Position numbers and translations under genes: made by a program | Notes under the pieces: generated by a model | Database searches by the model: none | What the model saw: only the letters and a program-made list of their open reading frames with translations | Told to the model about the DNA's origin: nothing | Shown here: positions 46,513 through 56,575 of the stretch, in pieces | Position numbering within the stretch: the first letter of the stretch is position 1 | Layout: each line of letters opens with the position of its first letter | DNA from: Mycolicibacillus parakoreensis | Lineage (GTDB): Bacteria; Actinomycetota; Actinomycetes; Mycobacteriales; Mycobacteriaceae | Direction: 5' to 3' | Assembly: GCF_022370835.2 (NCBI RefSeq) | Contig: NZ_CP092365.1 | Coordinates: 2,046,001 to 2,110,000 of the forward strand | DNA length: 64,000 nucleotides

Positions 46513-47739
46513 CTACCCCGACACCTGGTGCGCCCCCGGCGCGGCCGGCTCCTGCTCGGCCACGGCGCGCAGGTAGGCCTCGATGTTACGCCGGGTCTCG
46601 GGCAGGGAGTCCCCGCCGAACTTCTGCAGGGCGGCGCGGGCGAGCACCAGCGCCACCATGGTCTCGGCGACCACCCCGGCGGCGGGCACCGCGCAGACGT
46701 CGGAGCGTTGGTGGATGGCCACCGCCTCGTCGCCGGTGGCCATGTCGACGGTGGCCAGCGCCCGCGGCACCGTGGAGATCGGTTTCATCGCCGCGCGCAC
46801 CCGCAGCGGCTGGCCGTTGGTCATGCCGCCCTCCAGGCCCCCGGCCCGGTTGGTGGAGCGGCGCACCCCGTCCCGGTCGGTGCCCGGATACATCTCGTCG
46901 TGGGCCGCGCTGCCGCGGCGGCGGGCGGTGGCGAAGCCGTCCCCGATCTCCACCCCCTTGATCGCTTGGATGCCCATCACCGCCCCCGCCAGCTGTGCAT
47001 CGAGCCGGTTGTCGCCGCTGGTGAACGAGCCCAGCCCGACCGGCAGCCCGGTGGCGACCACCTCGACCACCCCGCCGAGGGTGTCGCCGTCGGCCTTGGC
47101 GGCCTCGATCTCGGCGATCATGGCCTGCTCGGCTTGCGCGTCGAAGGCGCGCACCGGGCTGGCGTCGATGCCGGTCAGGTCCCGCGCCAGCGGCGGCGGC
47201 CCGTCGTAGGGGTCGGAGGCCCCGATCGCGATCACGTGGGAGAGCACCTCCACACCGAGGGCCTCTCTGAGGAAGGCCCGCGCGATCGTGCCGGCGGCCA
47301 CCCGGGCGGCCGTCTCGCGGGCGCTGGCGCGCTCGAGCACCGGGCGCGCGTCGTCGAACCCGTACTTGAGCATCCCGGCGTAGTCGGCGTGGCCCGGCCG
47401 CGGGCGGGTCAGCGGCGCGTTGCGCGCCACCTCCAGCTGGGCGGGGTCGACCGGGTCGGGCGACATCACCGACTCCCACTTGGGCCACTCGGTGTTGCCG
47501 ATCTCCACCGCGATCGGTCCGCCGAGGGTCAGCCCGTGGCGCACCCCGGCGAGCACGTTGACCTGGTCTTGTTCGAACTTCATGCGGGCACCCCGGCCGT
47601 AGCCGAGGCGGCGGCGGGCCAGCTGGGCGGCGATGTCGTCGCCGGTCACCGTGACCCCGGCGACCATGCCCTCCACCACGGCCACCAACGCCCGGCCGTG
47701 GGATTCACCGGCAGTCGTCCAACGCAACACGCGTCCCAT
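46513..47739 (-). CDS. aroC: Chorismate synthase
   Basis: The 408-residue FMN-dependent enzyme makes chorismate. Motifs: [17 protein letters not shown] at the N-terminus, [26 protein letters not shown], and [13 protein letters not shown]. tuberculosis names it aroF (Rv2540c). It is the first of the aroC-aroK-aroB-aroQ run. The start MGRVLRW is three residues longer than the M. tuberculosis annotation. Confidence 0.98.
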   Translation of the reverse strand: MGRVLRWTTAGESHGRALVAVVEGMVAGVTVTGDDIAAQLARRRLGYGRGARMKFEQDQVNVLAGVRHGLTLGGPIAVEIGNTEWPKWESVMSPDPVDPAQLEVARNAPLTRPRPGHADYAGMLKYGFDDARPVLERASARETAARVAAGTIARAFLREALGVEVLSHVIAIGASDPYDGPPPLARDLTGIDASPVRAFDAQAEQAMIAEIEAAKADGDTLGGVVEVVATGLPVGLGSFTSGDNRLDAQLAGAVMGIQAIKGVEIGDGFATARRRGSAAHDEMYPGTDRDGVRRSTNRAGGLEGGMTNGQPLRVRAAMKPISTVPRALATVDMATGDEAVAIHQRSDVCAVPAAGVVAETMVALVLARAALQKFGGDSLPETRRNIEAYLRAVAEQEPAAPGAHQVSG

Positions 47740-47778
47740 CTTCCCATGACGGTGCCGCGGCGCGGAAACCGCGGACGC

Positions 47779-48231
47779 TCACAGCAGCGCCAGGGCGACC
47801 ACGGCGGCCGCGGCCAGCCCCAACGCCGGCCCGTGCGGCACGCTGCGCACCCCGCGCCATCCGGCGATCAACGCCACCACCGCGGTCAGCAGCGAAGCGC
47901 CCAGCGCCGCCAGCGCCCAGACCGCCGGACCGAACCAGCCGGTCCACGCCCCCACCCCCAGTGCCAGCTTGACGTCGCCGGCGCCCAGCGCCGCCGGGGC
48001 GGAAAGGTGCACCACCAGATACACCGCGGCCAGCACCAGCGCACCGGCCAGCGCCGGCAGCCCCCGGCCCAGCAGTGCGGCCGCGGTCAGGATCGCGGCC
48101 GCGCCGGGCAGGGTCAACACGTTGGGCAGACGGCGGTGCCGCAGGTCGTGGCCGCAGAGCACCGTCAGCCACGCCGCCGTCGCCAGACTCACCAGCAGCG
48201 GTGCCCCCGGGTGCGCGCCGACGACCCCCAC
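47779..48231 (-). CDS. A24-family prepilin peptidase-like membrane protein (Rv2551c-like)
   Basis: The 150-residue, mostly hydrophobic protein has the two Asp motifs of the A24 aspartyl peptidases: GHDLRHRRLPN near residue 27 and GAGDVKLALG near residue 79. It lacks the N-terminal methyltransferase domain of PilD, like the minimal TadV/CpaA type. No pilin or secretion ATPase gene is present in the window, so its substrates lie elsewhere. GTG 48231 lies 11 bp after the aroE stop; an internal GTG at VSLATAAWL is an alternative. Confidence 0.85.
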   Translation of the reverse strand: MGVVGAHPGAPLLVSLATAAWLTVLCGHDLRHRRLPNVLTLPGAAAILTAAALLGRGLPALAGALVLAAVYLVVHLSAPAALGAGDVKLALGVGAWTGWFGPAVWALAALGASLLTAVVALIAGWRGVRSVPHGPALGLAAAAVVALALL

Positions 48232-48242
48232 AGCCGCGAAGG

Positions 48243-49079
48243 CTAGTCCGCGCCGGCCAGCGCGCAAGTCATCGCCTCGCGCGGGGCCGGCAGCCCGGTG
48301 AAGTGCTCCACCTGGGTGAACGCTTGGTGCAGCAGCATCTGCAGGCCGCTGATCACGGTGCCGCCGGCAGCACTGCACGCCGCGGCCAGCGGGGTCGGCC
48401 ACGGGTCGTAGACGGCGTCGAGAACCACCGGCACCCGCGCCAGCGTCGGTGCGTAGCCGGCGGCCACCTCGGCGGGCACCGTGCTGACCAGGACCGCGGC
48501 CTCGGCGGCGACCCGGGGCAGCGCCGTGTCGTCGAGGGCGCAGAACCGGGCATCGACCCCGGCCTGGCCGGCCAACCGCACCAGGCGCGCGGCCTTGTCG
48601 GGGTTGCGCGCCACCACGGTGATCGTCGCGGCGCCGCCTTGCGCCAGCGCGAGAACCGCGGCCGGCGCGGTGCCCCCGGAGCCGACCACGACCGCGGCGC
48701 CGGTGCCGGCGCCGACGGCGCCGAGCGCCCCGGACACCCCGTCGACGTCGGTGTTGTCGGCCCACCACCCGGTGTCGGTGCGCACCAGGGTGTTGGCGGC
48801 GCCGAGCAACGCGGCCCGCGGCGAGCGCTCCTCGGCGACGGCGAGGGCGGCGAATTTGCCGGGCATGGTCACCGACAGCCCCACCCACCGCCGATCGAGA
48901 CCGGCGACCAGGCCCGGGAGCCGGTCGGCATCGCACTCGAGGCGCTCATAGGTCCAGTCGCCGAGCCCCAACGCCCGATAGGCCGCCAGGTGCAGCTGGG
49001 GAGAACGCGAATGCGCGATCGGGGAACCGAGCACCCCGGCCTTGCGGGGCGGGCGGTCACCGGACGCTGTCGAGGACAC
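48243..49079 (-). CDS. aroE: Shikimate dehydrogenase
   Basis: The 278-residue enzyme reduces 3-dehydroshikimate. It has the substrate-binding AGVLGSPIAHSRSPQLH and VGLSVTMPGKFAAL with the catalytic Lys, NTDVDG with the catalytic Asp, and a Rossmann loop VVVGSGGTAPAA. The NADP-specificity loop has ARNPDKAARL. GTG 49079 overlaps the 3' end of mltG by 23 bp. It completes the aro set of this region except aroA and aroG. Confidence 0.96.
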   Translation of the reverse strand: MSSTASGDRPPRKAGVLGSPIAHSRSPQLHLAAYRALGLGDWTYERLECDADRLPGLVAGLDRRWVGLSVTMPGKFAALAVAEERSPRAALLGAANTLVRTDTGWWADNTDVDGVSGALGAVGAGTGAAVVVGSGGTAPAAVLALAQGGAATITVVARNPDKAARLVRLAGQAGVDARFCALDDTALPRVAAEAAVLVSTVPAEVAAGYAPTLARVPVVLDAVYDPWPTPLAAACSAAGGTVISGLQMLLHQAFTQVEHFTGLPAPREAMTCALAGAD

Positions 49080-50298
49080 CGTTGTTCTTGGCGCGTTCGA
49101 TGTTGGCCAGGTGCTGCTGGTAGTCGTCGGTGAACAGCGTGGTGCCCTCCAGGTCGACGGTGACGAAGAACAGCCAGTTGCCCTCGGCGGGGTGCTCGGC
49201 GGCCCGCAGCGCCTCGTCGCCGGGCGAACAGATCGGGGTCGCCGGCAGCCCCTCGGCCATGTAGGTGTTCCACGGGGTGCGTTTGGCCCGGTCGGCGTCG
49301 GTGGTGGCCACCTCCTGGCGGTCCAGCCGGTAGTTGACCGTGGAGTCGAACTCCAGTTTGCGGTGCTGGTGCAGCCGGTTGTAGATCACCCGGGCGACCT
49401 TGGGGAAGTCCTCCGGTTTGGTTTCGCGCTGCACCAGCGAGGCCACCGCCAGCACGTCGTAGGGCGACATCGCCAGCGGTTCGGCGGACTTGGGCAGCCC
49501 GAACGCGGTGTACATCCGGGCGCTCTCGGCGATCAGCGTGGACAGGATCGTCGTCGCCGACGCCGACGGGTCGACGTTCCAGCTGCCCGGGACGATCAGC
49601 CCTTCGATGCGGCGGTGGTCGCGGCCCATCTGCGTGACCGGCAGCACCGCCCACGGCGGCACCGACAGGCTGCTCGGCGGTTCGGCGCTGGCCGCGGCCC
49701 GCAGATCGTCGACCGCGACGCAGTGTTCGACACCGTTGAGTTCGACACAGCTGGCCTCCGAGATCAGCGTGAAGATCCCCGCGGTGACCTCCTCGGTCTT
49801 CATGTCGACGGTGTCGTCGAGCTGGCGGCCCTCGGGGATCACCAGCCGGCCCACCCGGTTGCCGGGGTCGGTCAGTCGGCGCACCGCCGCGGCGGCCGGG
49901 ATGACGGTGCGCATCCGGTAGAAGCCGGGTTGGATCGCCGAGATGCCGCTGTTGCCGTGGGCGGCGTCGACGAATGCCCGCACGGTGGCGACCACCCCGA
50001 AGTCGTGCAGCGTCTGGCCGACCGCGGTGGTGGTGTCCCCGTCGCGGACCTCGATGACCACGTCGCGTTCCCCGTCGCCGGTGTAGTCGGCGTCGTGGCC
50101 GGGCAGGGCGTCCCACAGCTTCGCCCCCAAGACCACCAGCGCCACCACCACGACGGTCAGCAGGCCGGTCACCAACCAGCCGGTGACGCGCCGGCGCCGG
50201 TGGCCCTGTTCGGCGTCGGCGCGCTGTCGGCGCGGCAGCCGGTGTCGCGGGGGGCCCACCGCGACCGGCTTGGCGCGCGGGCGACCGGTGTCAGCCAT
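49057..50298 (-). CDS. mltG: Endolytic murein transglycosylase MltG
   Basis: The 413-residue protein has a basic N-terminal cytoplasmic part, one transmembrane helix (about residues 38-60), and an extracytoplasmic YceG/MltG domain. The catalytic-Glu motif reads [15 protein letters not shown]. The domain also has [14 protein letters not shown] and the [17 protein letters not shown] substrate loop. It cuts nascent peptidoglycan strands. ATG 50298 overlaps the ruvX stop by 8 bp; the frame is open upstream through ruvX but that is a shadow. Confidence 0.95.
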   Translation of the reverse strand: MADTGRPRAKPVAVGPPRHRLPRRQRADAEQGHRRRRVTGWLVTGLLTVVVVALVVLGAKLWDALPGHDADYTGDGERDVVIEVRDGDTTTAVGQTLHDFGVVATVRAFVDAAHGNSGISAIQPGFYRMRTVIPAAAAVRRLTDPGNRVGRLVIPEGRQLDDTVDMKTEEVTAGIFTLISEASCVELNGVEHCVAVDDLRAAASAEPPSSLSVPPWAVLPVTQMGRDHRRIEGLIVPGSWNVDPSASATTILSTLIAESARMYTAFGLPKSAEPLAMSPYDVLAVASLVQRETKPEDFPKVARVIYNRLHQHRKLEFDSTVNYRLDRQEVATTDADRAKRTPWNTYMAEGLPATPICSPGDEALRAAEHPAEGNWLFFVTVDLEGTTLFTDDYQQHLANIERAKNNGVLDSVR

Positions 50299-50806
50299 GT
50301 TCGAGGCTCCCGTTCGCCGCCGCGGCGCGGCGTGCGTCCAGCCAGCCCTGCAGGATGGCGACCGCGGCGGCCTGGTCGATGACGGCGCGCTGCGCCTTGG
50401 CGCGCATCCCGGCCTGGCGCAGCGAGCGCTGCGCGCCGACCGTGGTGAGCCGCTCATCGGCCAGACGCACCCGCACGGCCGGATCCCGGCGAGTCAGCGC
50501 CGCGGCCAGCTGGTCGGCCACCGCGACGGCGTCGCGCGCGGAGGCCCCCGCCCGGTCGGCCAGCGTGCGGGGCAGCCCGACGACCACCTCGACGGCGTCG
50601 ACCTCGGTGATCAGGTCGACCAACCGCCGCAGATGTCCGTCGCCGCGCTGGCGGCGCACCGTCTCCACCGGGGTGGCCAGGATCCCGTCGGGGTCGCTGA
50701 CGGCGACCCCGATGCGGACCGTGCCGACATCGATGCCGATCCGGCGGCCCCGACCCGGGTCGTCGGGGCCGGGGCGGTCGGGGCGACGCTGGTCGGTGAC
50801 GATCAC
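50291..50806 (-). CDS. ruvX: RuvX/YqgF pre-16S rRNA nuclease
   Basis: The 171-residue RNase H-fold nuclease has [22 protein letters not shown] with the first catalytic Asp, [14 protein letters not shown] and [14 protein letters not shown]. It is implicated in 16S rRNA 5' maturation and, in mycobacteria, in Holliday-junction processing. GTG 50806 follows the alaS stop by 4 bp. Confidence 0.95.
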   Translation of the reverse strand: MIVTDQRRPDRPGPDDPGRGRRIGIDVGTVRIGVAVSDPDGILATPVETVRRQRGDGHLRRLVDLITEVDAVEVVVGLPRTLADRAGASARDAVAVADQLAAALTRRDPAVRVRLADERLTTVGAQRSLRQAGMRAKAQRAVIDQAAAVAILQGWLDARRAAAANGSLEHG

Positions 50807-50810
50807 GCGG

Positions 50811-53504
50811 TCAGCCTCGGGCGATCTCGGCGCGGACCGCCGCCAGGGCGGCGTCGATACCGGCCGGGTTCGTCCCCGACCCCTGGGCCTGGTCGGCCTT
50901 GCCGCCGCCGCGCCCGTCGACGGCGGCGGCGACGGCGCCCACCAGGTCGGTGGCGGCCAACCCGAGGTCCTGGGCGGCGCTGTTGGCGGTCACGACGAAC
51001 GGCACGCCGGTGCCCTCCCCCGCGGTGATCAGCACCACCACCGCCGGATCGGATCCGAGCTTGCCGCGGATGTCGCCGGCCAGCGAACGCAGATCACCGC
51101 CGTTCATCGGGCCGGGCAGTCGTTGTGCCACCAGTCGGACTCTACCGATCCGTTCGGCGTCCGCGGCCGCATTGACCGCTGCGGCGCGCGCGGTGGCCAG
51201 CCGGGCCCGGCTCAGCTCCTTCTCGGCGGCCTTGAGCCGTTCCACCAGCCCGGCCACCCGGGCGGGCACCTCCTCGGAGGGAACCTTCAGCGAGGAGGCC
51301 AGGCCGGCCATCAGGGCCCGCTCCTTGGCCAGGTGCCGATAGGAGTCCAACCCGACGTAGGCCTCGACGCGGCGCACCCCGGATCCCACCGACGACTCCC
51401 CCAGGATCGTGACCGGACCGATCTGCGCCGAATTGGCGACGTGGGTGCCGCCGCACAGCTCCAGGGAGAACGGCCCGCCGATCTCCACGACCCGCACCTG
51501 CTCGGGATAGCGCTCGCCGAACATGGCCATCGCGCCCATCGACTTGGCCTTCTCCAGATCCTCGATGAAGGTGTGCACCGGGAAGTCGGCCTGCACCGCC
51601 TCGTTGGTGACCTCCTCGACGCTGCGGCGCTGCTCGTCGGTGAGCGGCCCCTGCCAGTTGAAGTCGAACCGCAAATAGCCGGGCCGGTTCAGCGAGCCGG
51701 CCTGCACCGCGTTGGGCCCGAGCACCTGACGCAGCGCCGCGTGCACCATGTGGGTGCCCGAGTGCCCCTGGGTGGCGCCCTTGCGCCACTGCGGGTCGAC
51801 GGCGGCGATGACGGTGTCGCCCTCGACGAACTCGCCGGATTCCACGTTGACCCGGTGCACGTAGAGGGTGTGGGCGATCTTCTGCACGTCGGTGACCGCG
51901 GCCTTGGCCGCACCGGCGCCGGCACCGCTGATGGTGCCGGTGTCGGCGATCTGGCCGCCGGATTCGGCGTAGAGGGGCGTACGGTCGAGCACCAACTCGA
52001 TGCGGTCGGCGGTGACCGCGTCCGCGTGGGCCACCACCGGCACCCGTCGGCCGTCGACGAAAATGCCGAGCACCGTTGCCTCGGAGTCCAATTCGTCGAA
52101 CCCGGTGAACTCGGTCGGTCCGGCGTCGACGAGCTCGCGGTAGGCGCTCAGGTCGGTGTGGGCGTGTTTGCGCGCGGCCGCGTCGGCTTTGGCCCGGGCC
52201 CGCTGTTCGGCCATCAGCTCCCGAAACCCGCTCTCGTCGACGGACAGACCGGCCTCGGCGGCCATCTCCAGGGTCAGCTCGATCGGGAACCCGTAGGTGT
52301 CGTGCAGGGTGAAGGCGTCGGCACCGGAGAGCACCGTGGTGCCGGCGGACTGTGTGCTCGCCGCGGCCTCGTCGAAGAGTTTCGAACCCGACGCCAGGGT
52401 CCGGTTGAACGCGGTCTCCTCGGCGACCGCGATGCGGCTGATCCGGCCGAAGTCGGCGACCAACTCGGGGTAGGACGGCCCCATCGCGTCGCGGACCGTG
52501 GCCATCAGCTCCGCGACGATCGGGGTGTCGATGCCCAGCAGTTTCGCCGACCGGATCACCCGGCGCAGCAAGCGGCGCAGCACGTACCCGCGGCCGTCGT
52601 TGCCGGGGCTGACGCCGTCACCGATGAGGATCGCCGCGGTGCGCGAATGGTCGGCGATGATGCGGTACCGCACATCGTCCTCGACGGTGCCGTTCTCGCC
52701 GTACGGGCGGGCGGCGACCGCGGCGACGGTGTCGATCACCGGGCGCAGCAGGTCGGTCTCGTAGACGTTGTGGACACCCTGGAGCAGCACCGCGATGCGC
52801 TCCACGCCCATCCCGGTGTCGATGTTCTTGCGCGGCAGCGGCCCGAGGATCTCGAAATCCTCTTTGCCGTGGCCCTCCCCGCGCTCGTTCTGCATGAACA
52901 CGAGGTTCCAGACCTCGATGTAGCGGTCTTCGTTGGCGATCGGGCCGCCGCCGGCCCCGAACTCGGGACCGCGGTCGACGTAGATCTCCGAGGACGGCCC
53001 GCACGGCCCGGGAATCCCCATCGACCAGTAGTTGTCGGCCATTCCGCGGCGCTGGATGCGCTCGGTGGGCAGCCCGGCGATCTCCTGCCACAACCCGGCC
53101 GCCTCGTCGTCGTCGAGATAGACCGTGGCCCAGATCCGGTCAGGGTCCAGCCCGTAGCCGCCGTCGTCGACGCTGTTGGTCAGCAAGGTCCAGGCCAGGG
53201 TGATCGCTTCACGCTTGAAGTAGTCCCCGAACGAGAAGTTGCCCGCCATCTGGAAAAACGTGTTGTGCCGGGTGGTGATGCCGACCTCGTCGATGTCGGG
53301 GGTGCGGATGCATTTCTGGATGCTGGTGGCGGTGGCGTACGGCGGGGTGCGCTGCCCCAGGAAGTACGGCACGAACTGGACCATGCCGGCGTTGACGAAC
53401 AGCAGGTTGGGGTCGTCGAGGATCACCGAGGCGCTCGGCACCTCGGTGTGCCCGGCCTGCACGAAATGATCGAGGAACCGTTTCCTGATCTCGTGAGTCT
53501 GCAC
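50811..53504 (-). CDS. alaS: Alanyl-tRNA synthetase
   Basis: The 897-residue class II synthetase has an N-terminal aminoacylation core ([27 protein letters not shown]-like [16 protein letters not shown]). The editing domain carries zinc ligands HSGTH and [13 protein letters not shown]. The C-terminal DHHA1 domain contains [15 protein letters not shown] 53504 has AAGGA 10 nt upstream. It heads alaS-ruvX-mltG-aroE. Confidence 0.98.
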   Translation of the reverse strand: MQTHEIRKRFLDHFVQAGHTEVPSASVILDDPNLLFVNAGMVQFVPYFLGQRTPPYATATSIQKCIRTPDIDEVGITTRHNTFFQMAGNFSFGDYFKREAITLAWTLLTNSVDDGGYGLDPDRIWATVYLDDDEAAGLWQEIAGLPTERIQRRGMADNYWSMGIPGPCGPSSEIYVDRGPEFGAGGGPIANEDRYIEVWNLVFMQNERGEGHGKEDFEILGPLPRKNIDTGMGVERIAVLLQGVHNVYETDLLRPVIDTVAAVAARPYGENGTVEDDVRYRIIADHSRTAAILIGDGVSPGNDGRGYVLRRLLRRVIRSAKLLGIDTPIVAELMATVRDAMGPSYPELVADFGRISRIAVAEETAFNRTLASGSKLFDEAAASTQSAGTTVLSGADAFTLHDTYGFPIELTLEMAAEAGLSVDESGFRELMAEQRARAKADAAARKHAHTDLSAYRELVDAGPTEFTGFDELDSEATVLGIFVDGRRVPVVAHADAVTADRIELVLDRTPLYAESGGQIADTGTISGAGAGAAKAAVTDVQKIAHTLYVHRVNVESGEFVEGDTVIAAVDPQWRKGATQGHSGTHMVHAALRQVLGPNAVQAGSLNRPGYLRFDFNWQGPLTDEQRRSVEEVTNEAVQADFPVHTFIEDLEKAKSMGAMAMFGERYPEQVRVVEIGGPFSLELCGGTHVANSAQIGPVTILGESSVGSGVRRVEAYVGLDSYRHLAKERALMAGLASSLKVPSEEVPARVAGLVERLKAAEKELSRARLATARAAAVNAAADAERIGRVRLVAQRLPGPMNGGDLRSLAGDIRGKLGSDPAVVVLITAGEGTGVPFVVTANSAAQDLGLAATDLVGAVAAAVDGRGGGKADQAQGSGTNPAGIDAALAAVRAEIARG

Positions 53505-53568
53505 GTTGACGCTGTCCTTACTGCCGGATCACCGTGGGGATCCCATTTCTGCTGGATTCGACCGCACC

Positions 53569-53574
53569 ACAGTA
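53569..53574 (-). promoter_or_regulatory. Predicted -10 (TACTGT) for alaS
   Basis: TACTGT in the 121-bp gap before alaS would start transcription near 53562, giving a leader of nearly 60 nt with an AAGGA ribosome-binding site. No T-box is evident. Confidence 0.4.
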
Positions 53575-53625
53575 CCGGGGGCCCCGGGCCCAGCGCCGCA
53601 CCGGCGAGCCGGACCGCCGCCGCGC

Positions 53626-54027
53626 TCACTCACCCAGAAAACTCAGCCGCACCGACCGGCGGGGATTGTCCCGGTTGAGGTCCACCAGCACGATGCTCTG
53701 CCAGATGCCCAACAACGGCGCACCGGCGCCCACCGGCACCGTCACCGACGGCGAGACCAGGGCCGGCAGCACGTGGTCGGCGCCGTGGCCGGGGGTGCCG
53801 TGGGCGTGCCGGTAGCGCTCGTCGCGCGGCAGAAGCCGCTCCAACGCGTCGACGAGATCGGCGTCGGAGCCCGCGCCGGTCTCGATGATCGCCACCCCGG
53901 CCGTGGCGTGCGGGACGAACACGTTGCACAGCCCGTCGCGCCGTCCCGCGCAGAACGTGCGCACCGCCTCGGTGAGGTCCACGGTGCGGCGCGTGGCGGT
54001 GTCCACATCGAGCACGTCGGAATCCAT
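53626..54027 (-). CDS. YjbQ/UPF0047 family protein (Rv2556c-like)
   Basis: The 133-residue single-domain protein has the family signature NVFVPHATAGVAIIETG, HAHGTPGHGADHVLPAL with conserved His, and LGIWQSIVLVDL. Some members show weak thiamin phosphate synthase activity in E. coli; the real role is unknown. A leaderless -10 precedes ATG 54027. Confidence 0.93.
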   Translation of the reverse strand: MDSDVLDVDTATRRTVDLTEAVRTFCAGRRDGLCNVFVPHATAGVAIIETGAGSDADLVDALERLLPRDERYRHAHGTPGHGADHVLPALVSPSVTVPVGAGAPLLGIWQSIVLVDLNRDNPRRSVRLSFLGE

Positions 54028-54033
54028 TCGCCC

Positions 54034-54039
54034 AGCCTA
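54034..54039 (-). promoter_or_regulatory. Predicted -10 (TAGGCT) of a leaderless yjbQ transcript
   Basis: TAGGCT lies 6 nt (GGGCGA) before ATG 54027. It is the same hexamer as at 43554, 37490 and 57473. Confidence 0.6.
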
Positions 54040-54067
54040 TCGGCCCCGCCGGGTGCCGGGACGACGG

Positions 54068-54096
54068 TTGAATACGGCGACCGAACCGGGGATAAT
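54068..54096 (+). promoter_or_regulatory. SigA-like promoter (TTGAAT - 17 bp - GATAAT) of the ABM-repeat gene
   Basis: TTGAAT (54068-54073) and GATAAT (54091-54096) are separated by 17 bp. The start would be near 54103, giving a leader of about 55 nt with AGAAGGAG before ATG 54157. This is the most classical -35/-10 pair in the window. Confidence 0.55.
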
Positions 54097-54156
54097 AGCG
54101 CATAAACCGGCGGCACCGCCGGGGGTGCCGCCTTGAACTCCAGAAGGAGTAGGGCC

Positions 54157-54780
54157 ATGTACGCACGTTCCACCACCATTTTCGCCCACCCCTCCCGGAT
54201 CGATGACGGCGTGGCGCACCTGCGCGACCGCGTGATGCCGATCATGCAGGGCCTCGACGGTTACATCGGGTTGTCGATGCTCGCCGACCGGCGCTCCGGG
54301 CGCTGCATCGTCACCAGCTCCTGGCTGGAGCGCGATCTGATGCGGGCCAGTGAGCACTGGGTGGCACCGATCCGCACCTCGGCGGCGTCGAGGTTCGGCG
54401 GCGACACCCGCATCGCCGAGTGGGAGATCAAGGTGTTGCACCGCGGGCGGCTGACCCGCGGCGGCGCCGCGGCGCGCTGCACCTGGGCCAAGGCCGACCC
54501 CGATCAGCTCGACCGTTGGGTGGGCAACTACCGTGACGCCGCGCTGCCGGCGATGGACGGCCTCGACGGGTTCTGCAGCTCCAGCCTGCTGGTCGACCGG
54601 CGCTCCGGGCTGGCGGTGTCGTGTTCGAGTTTCGAAAGCCGCGAGGCGATGGACCGCACCCGCGACGAGGCCACGACCCTGCGCGCCGACCTGCTCCGGA
54701 TGCTGGGTGCGACCCAGGTCGACGTCGGCGAATTCGAGTTGTCGCTGGCGCACCTGCGGGTTCCCGAGCTGGTCGGCTGA
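54157..54780 (+). CDS. Two-domain ABM-like protein (Rv2557/Rv2558-like)
   Basis: The 207-residue protein consists of two similar halves of the antibiotic-biosynthesis-monooxygenase (dimeric alpha-beta barrel) type. The repeated motif is MPIMQGLDGYIGLSMLADRR in the first half and LPAMDGLDGFCSSSLLVDRR in the second. It resembles the M. tuberculosis paralogues Rv2557 and Rv2558, known as starvation- and macrophage-induced; here one copy is seen. No catalytic residues are assignable. ATG 54157 has AGAAGGAG upstream. Confidence 0.88.
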   Translation: MYARSTTIFAHPSRIDDGVAHLRDRVMPIMQGLDGYIGLSMLADRRSGRCIVTSSWLERDLMRASEHWVAPIRTSAASRFGGDTRIAEWEIKVLHRGRLTRGGAAARCTWAKADPDQLDRWVGNYRDAALPAMDGLDGFCSSSLLVDRRSGLAVSCSSFESREAMDRTRDEATTLRADLLRMLGATQVDVGEFELSLAHLRVPELVG

Positions 54781-54782
54781 GA

Positions 54783-56132
54783 CTAACCGCGGGCGCGGCG
54801 GATGATCGCGCGCAACCGACCGAGCCGCCCGACGATCTCGCGTTCGGCTCCGCGGCCGGCCGGCCGGTAGTAGTCCACGCCGACCAACTCGTCGGGGGGA
54901 TACTGCTGGGCGACCACCCCGTCGGGGTCGTCGTGGGCGTAGCGGTAGCCCTGGGCGTTGCCCAGCGCCGCAGCACCCGCATAGTGGCCGTCGCGCAGGT
55001 GCGGCGGCACCAGCCCGGCCTTGCCGGCCTTGACATCGGCCATGGCCTGGCCCAGCGCGGTGGTCACCGCGTTGGACTTCGCCGCGGTGGCCAGGTGCAC
55101 GGTGGCATGGGCGAGGGTGAGCTGGGCTTCGGGCATGCCGATCAGCGCCACCGTCTGCGCGGCGGCGACCGCGGTGGGCAGGGCGGTCGGATCGGCCAGG
55201 CCGATGTCCTCGCTGGCCAGGATCATCAGCCGGCGTGCGATGAAACGCGGATCCTCGCCCGCCACCAGCATCCGCGCCAGGTAGTGCAGCGCGGCGTCGA
55301 CGTCGGAGCCGCGCACCGATTTGATGAACGCGCTGACCACGTCGTAGTGCTGGTCGCCGTCGCGGTCGTAGCGGATGGCCGCCTCGTCGAGCGACTGCTC
55401 CACGGTGCCGACGGTGATCTGCGGTCCCGCCTCGGCGGCGACCTCCAGCCCGGTCAGGGCGCGGCGGGCGTCGCCGGCGGAGAGCCGCACCAACAGATCG
55501 AGCGCCTCCGGCGTCACCGTGACGGCACCGGCGAGACCGCGCGCATCGTCGATGGCGCGCTGGATGACGGTGCGCACCCCGTCGGCGGTGAGCGGGCGCA
55601 GCTGCAAGATCAGCGATCGGGACAGCATCGGCGCCACCACCGAGAACGACGGGTTCTCGGTGGTCGCCGCCACCAGCAGCACCACCCGGTTCTCCACCGC
55701 CGACAGCAACGCGTCCTGCTGGGTCTTGGAGAACCGGTGGACCTCGTCGATGAACAACACGGTCTGCTCGCCGTGCAGCGCGCCGCGCCGGGCCTTGTCG
55801 ATGACGGCCCGCACCTCCTTGACTCCCGCCGACAGCGCCGAGAGCGCCTCGAAGCGGCGGCCGGTCGCCCCGGAGATCAGCGAGGCCAGCGTGGTCTTGC
55901 CGGTGCCGGGCGGCCCGTAGAGGATGACCGAGGCGGCCCCCGACCCGTCGACCAGCCGGCGCAGCGGGGAGCCCGATCCCAGCAGGTGATCCTGCCCGAC
56001 CACCTCATCGAGGGTGGCCGGGCGCATCCGCACCGCCAGCGGCGCGTTCGGCGGCGGCGTCTCGGGGCCCGACCCGGCGCTGCCCGGCGGATCGGGCACG
56101 TCGAACAGGCTGTCGGTCACGGTCTCAGGCAT
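54783..56132 (-). CDS. rarA: Replication-associated recombination AAA+ ATPase RarA (MgsA)
   Basis: The 449-residue clamp-loader-like ATPase has Walker [13 protein letters not shown], Walker [10 protein letters not shown], sensor 1 [13 protein letters not shown] and the sensor-2 Arg in GDARRAL. The C-terminal tetramerisation domain includes [21 protein letters not shown]. RarA acts at stalled replication forks. Its stop lies 2 bp from the stop of the convergent ABM-repeat gene. Confidence 0.95.
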   Translation of the reverse strand: MPETVTDSLFDVPDPPGSAGSGPETPPPNAPLAVRMRPATLDEVVGQDHLLGSGSPLRRLVDGSGAASVILYGPPGTGKTTLASLISGATGRRFEALSALSAGVKEVRAVIDKARRGALHGEQTVLFIDEVHRFSKTQQDALLSAVENRVVLLVAATTENPSFSVVAPMLSRSLILQLRPLTADGVRTVIQRAIDDARGLAGAVTVTPEALDLLVRLSAGDARRALTGLEVAAEAGPQITVGTVEQSLDEAAIRYDRDGDQHYDVVSAFIKSVRGSDVDAALHYLARMLVAGEDPRFIARRLMILASEDIGLADPTALPTAVAAAQTVALIGMPEAQLTLAHATVHLATAAKSNAVTTALGQAMADVKAGKAGLVPPHLRDGHYAGAAALGNAQGYRYAHDDPDGVVAQQYPPDELVGVDYYRPAGRGAEREIVGRLGRLRAIIRRARG

Positions 56133-56160
56133 ACCACGGCCGCACCTCGGTGCGGCCCGG

Positions 56161-56553
56161 TCAATCGCGCAGCGGGCGCCCCTGCGGGTCGCGGACGTTG
56201 CCCACCAGAATCAGGATGCCGTCGATGAACCCCCAGATGGCACCGAGCCCCAGCGTGATCACGGTGACGATGATCTGGGCGATGCCGATCCCGACGTAGC
56301 CGAGGTAGAACCGGCCGATCCCGAAGCCGCCGAGGAAGATCTGCAGCAGGCCCGCAGCGATTTTGCTCTTGTCGGAGTACGGGCGGCCGTAGGGGTCGAC
56401 GCCGTGGGCCGCACCGTAGGGCGGGTAACCGGGCGGCGGGTAGGCCCCCTGCGGGTACTGGGGCCCCTGCGGGTATGACCCCGGGTACGGCGAACCCGGG
56501 TACGGCGAAGGCGGCTGGCCGGGCTGCGACTCGAACGGCTCTGATGTGCTCAC
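56161..56553 (-). CDS. TM2-domain membrane protein with Pro/Tyr/Gly-rich N-terminus (Rv2560-like)
   Basis: From GTG 56553 the protein has 130 residues. The N-terminal half is a low-complexity [24 protein letters not shown] region, and the C-terminal half is a TM2 domain with two helices separated by a short turn ([18 protein letters not shown] and [20 protein letters not shown]). GTG 56553 is preferred over TTG 56562 and GTG 56559 because it lies 7 nt after a TAGGTT -10. The function is unknown. Confidence 0.88.
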   Translation of the reverse strand: MSTSEPFESQPGQPPSPYPGSPYPGSYPQGPQYPQGAYPPPGYPPYGAAHGVDPYGRPYSDKSKIAAGLLQIFLGGFGIGRFYLGYVGIGIAQIIVTVITLGLGAIWGFIDGILILVGNVRDPQGRPLRD

Positions 56554-56560
56554 GTCCACC

Positions 56561-56566
56561 AACCTA
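56561..56566 (-). promoter_or_regulatory. Predicted -10 (TAGGTT) of a leaderless TM2-protein transcript
   Basis: TAGGTT is followed by 7 nt (GGTGGAC) and GTG 56553. The upstream TTG and GTG candidates fall within or next to the box, so this site decides the start. Confidence 0.55.
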
Positions 56567-56575
56567 CCGACTGCG

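Noticed and set aside
50355..53678. A 1107-codon open frame on the plus strand opposite alaS and ruvX
   Set aside because: It is a shadow of alaS, with repetitive His/Gly/Val composition, no ribosome-binding site and no family resemblance.
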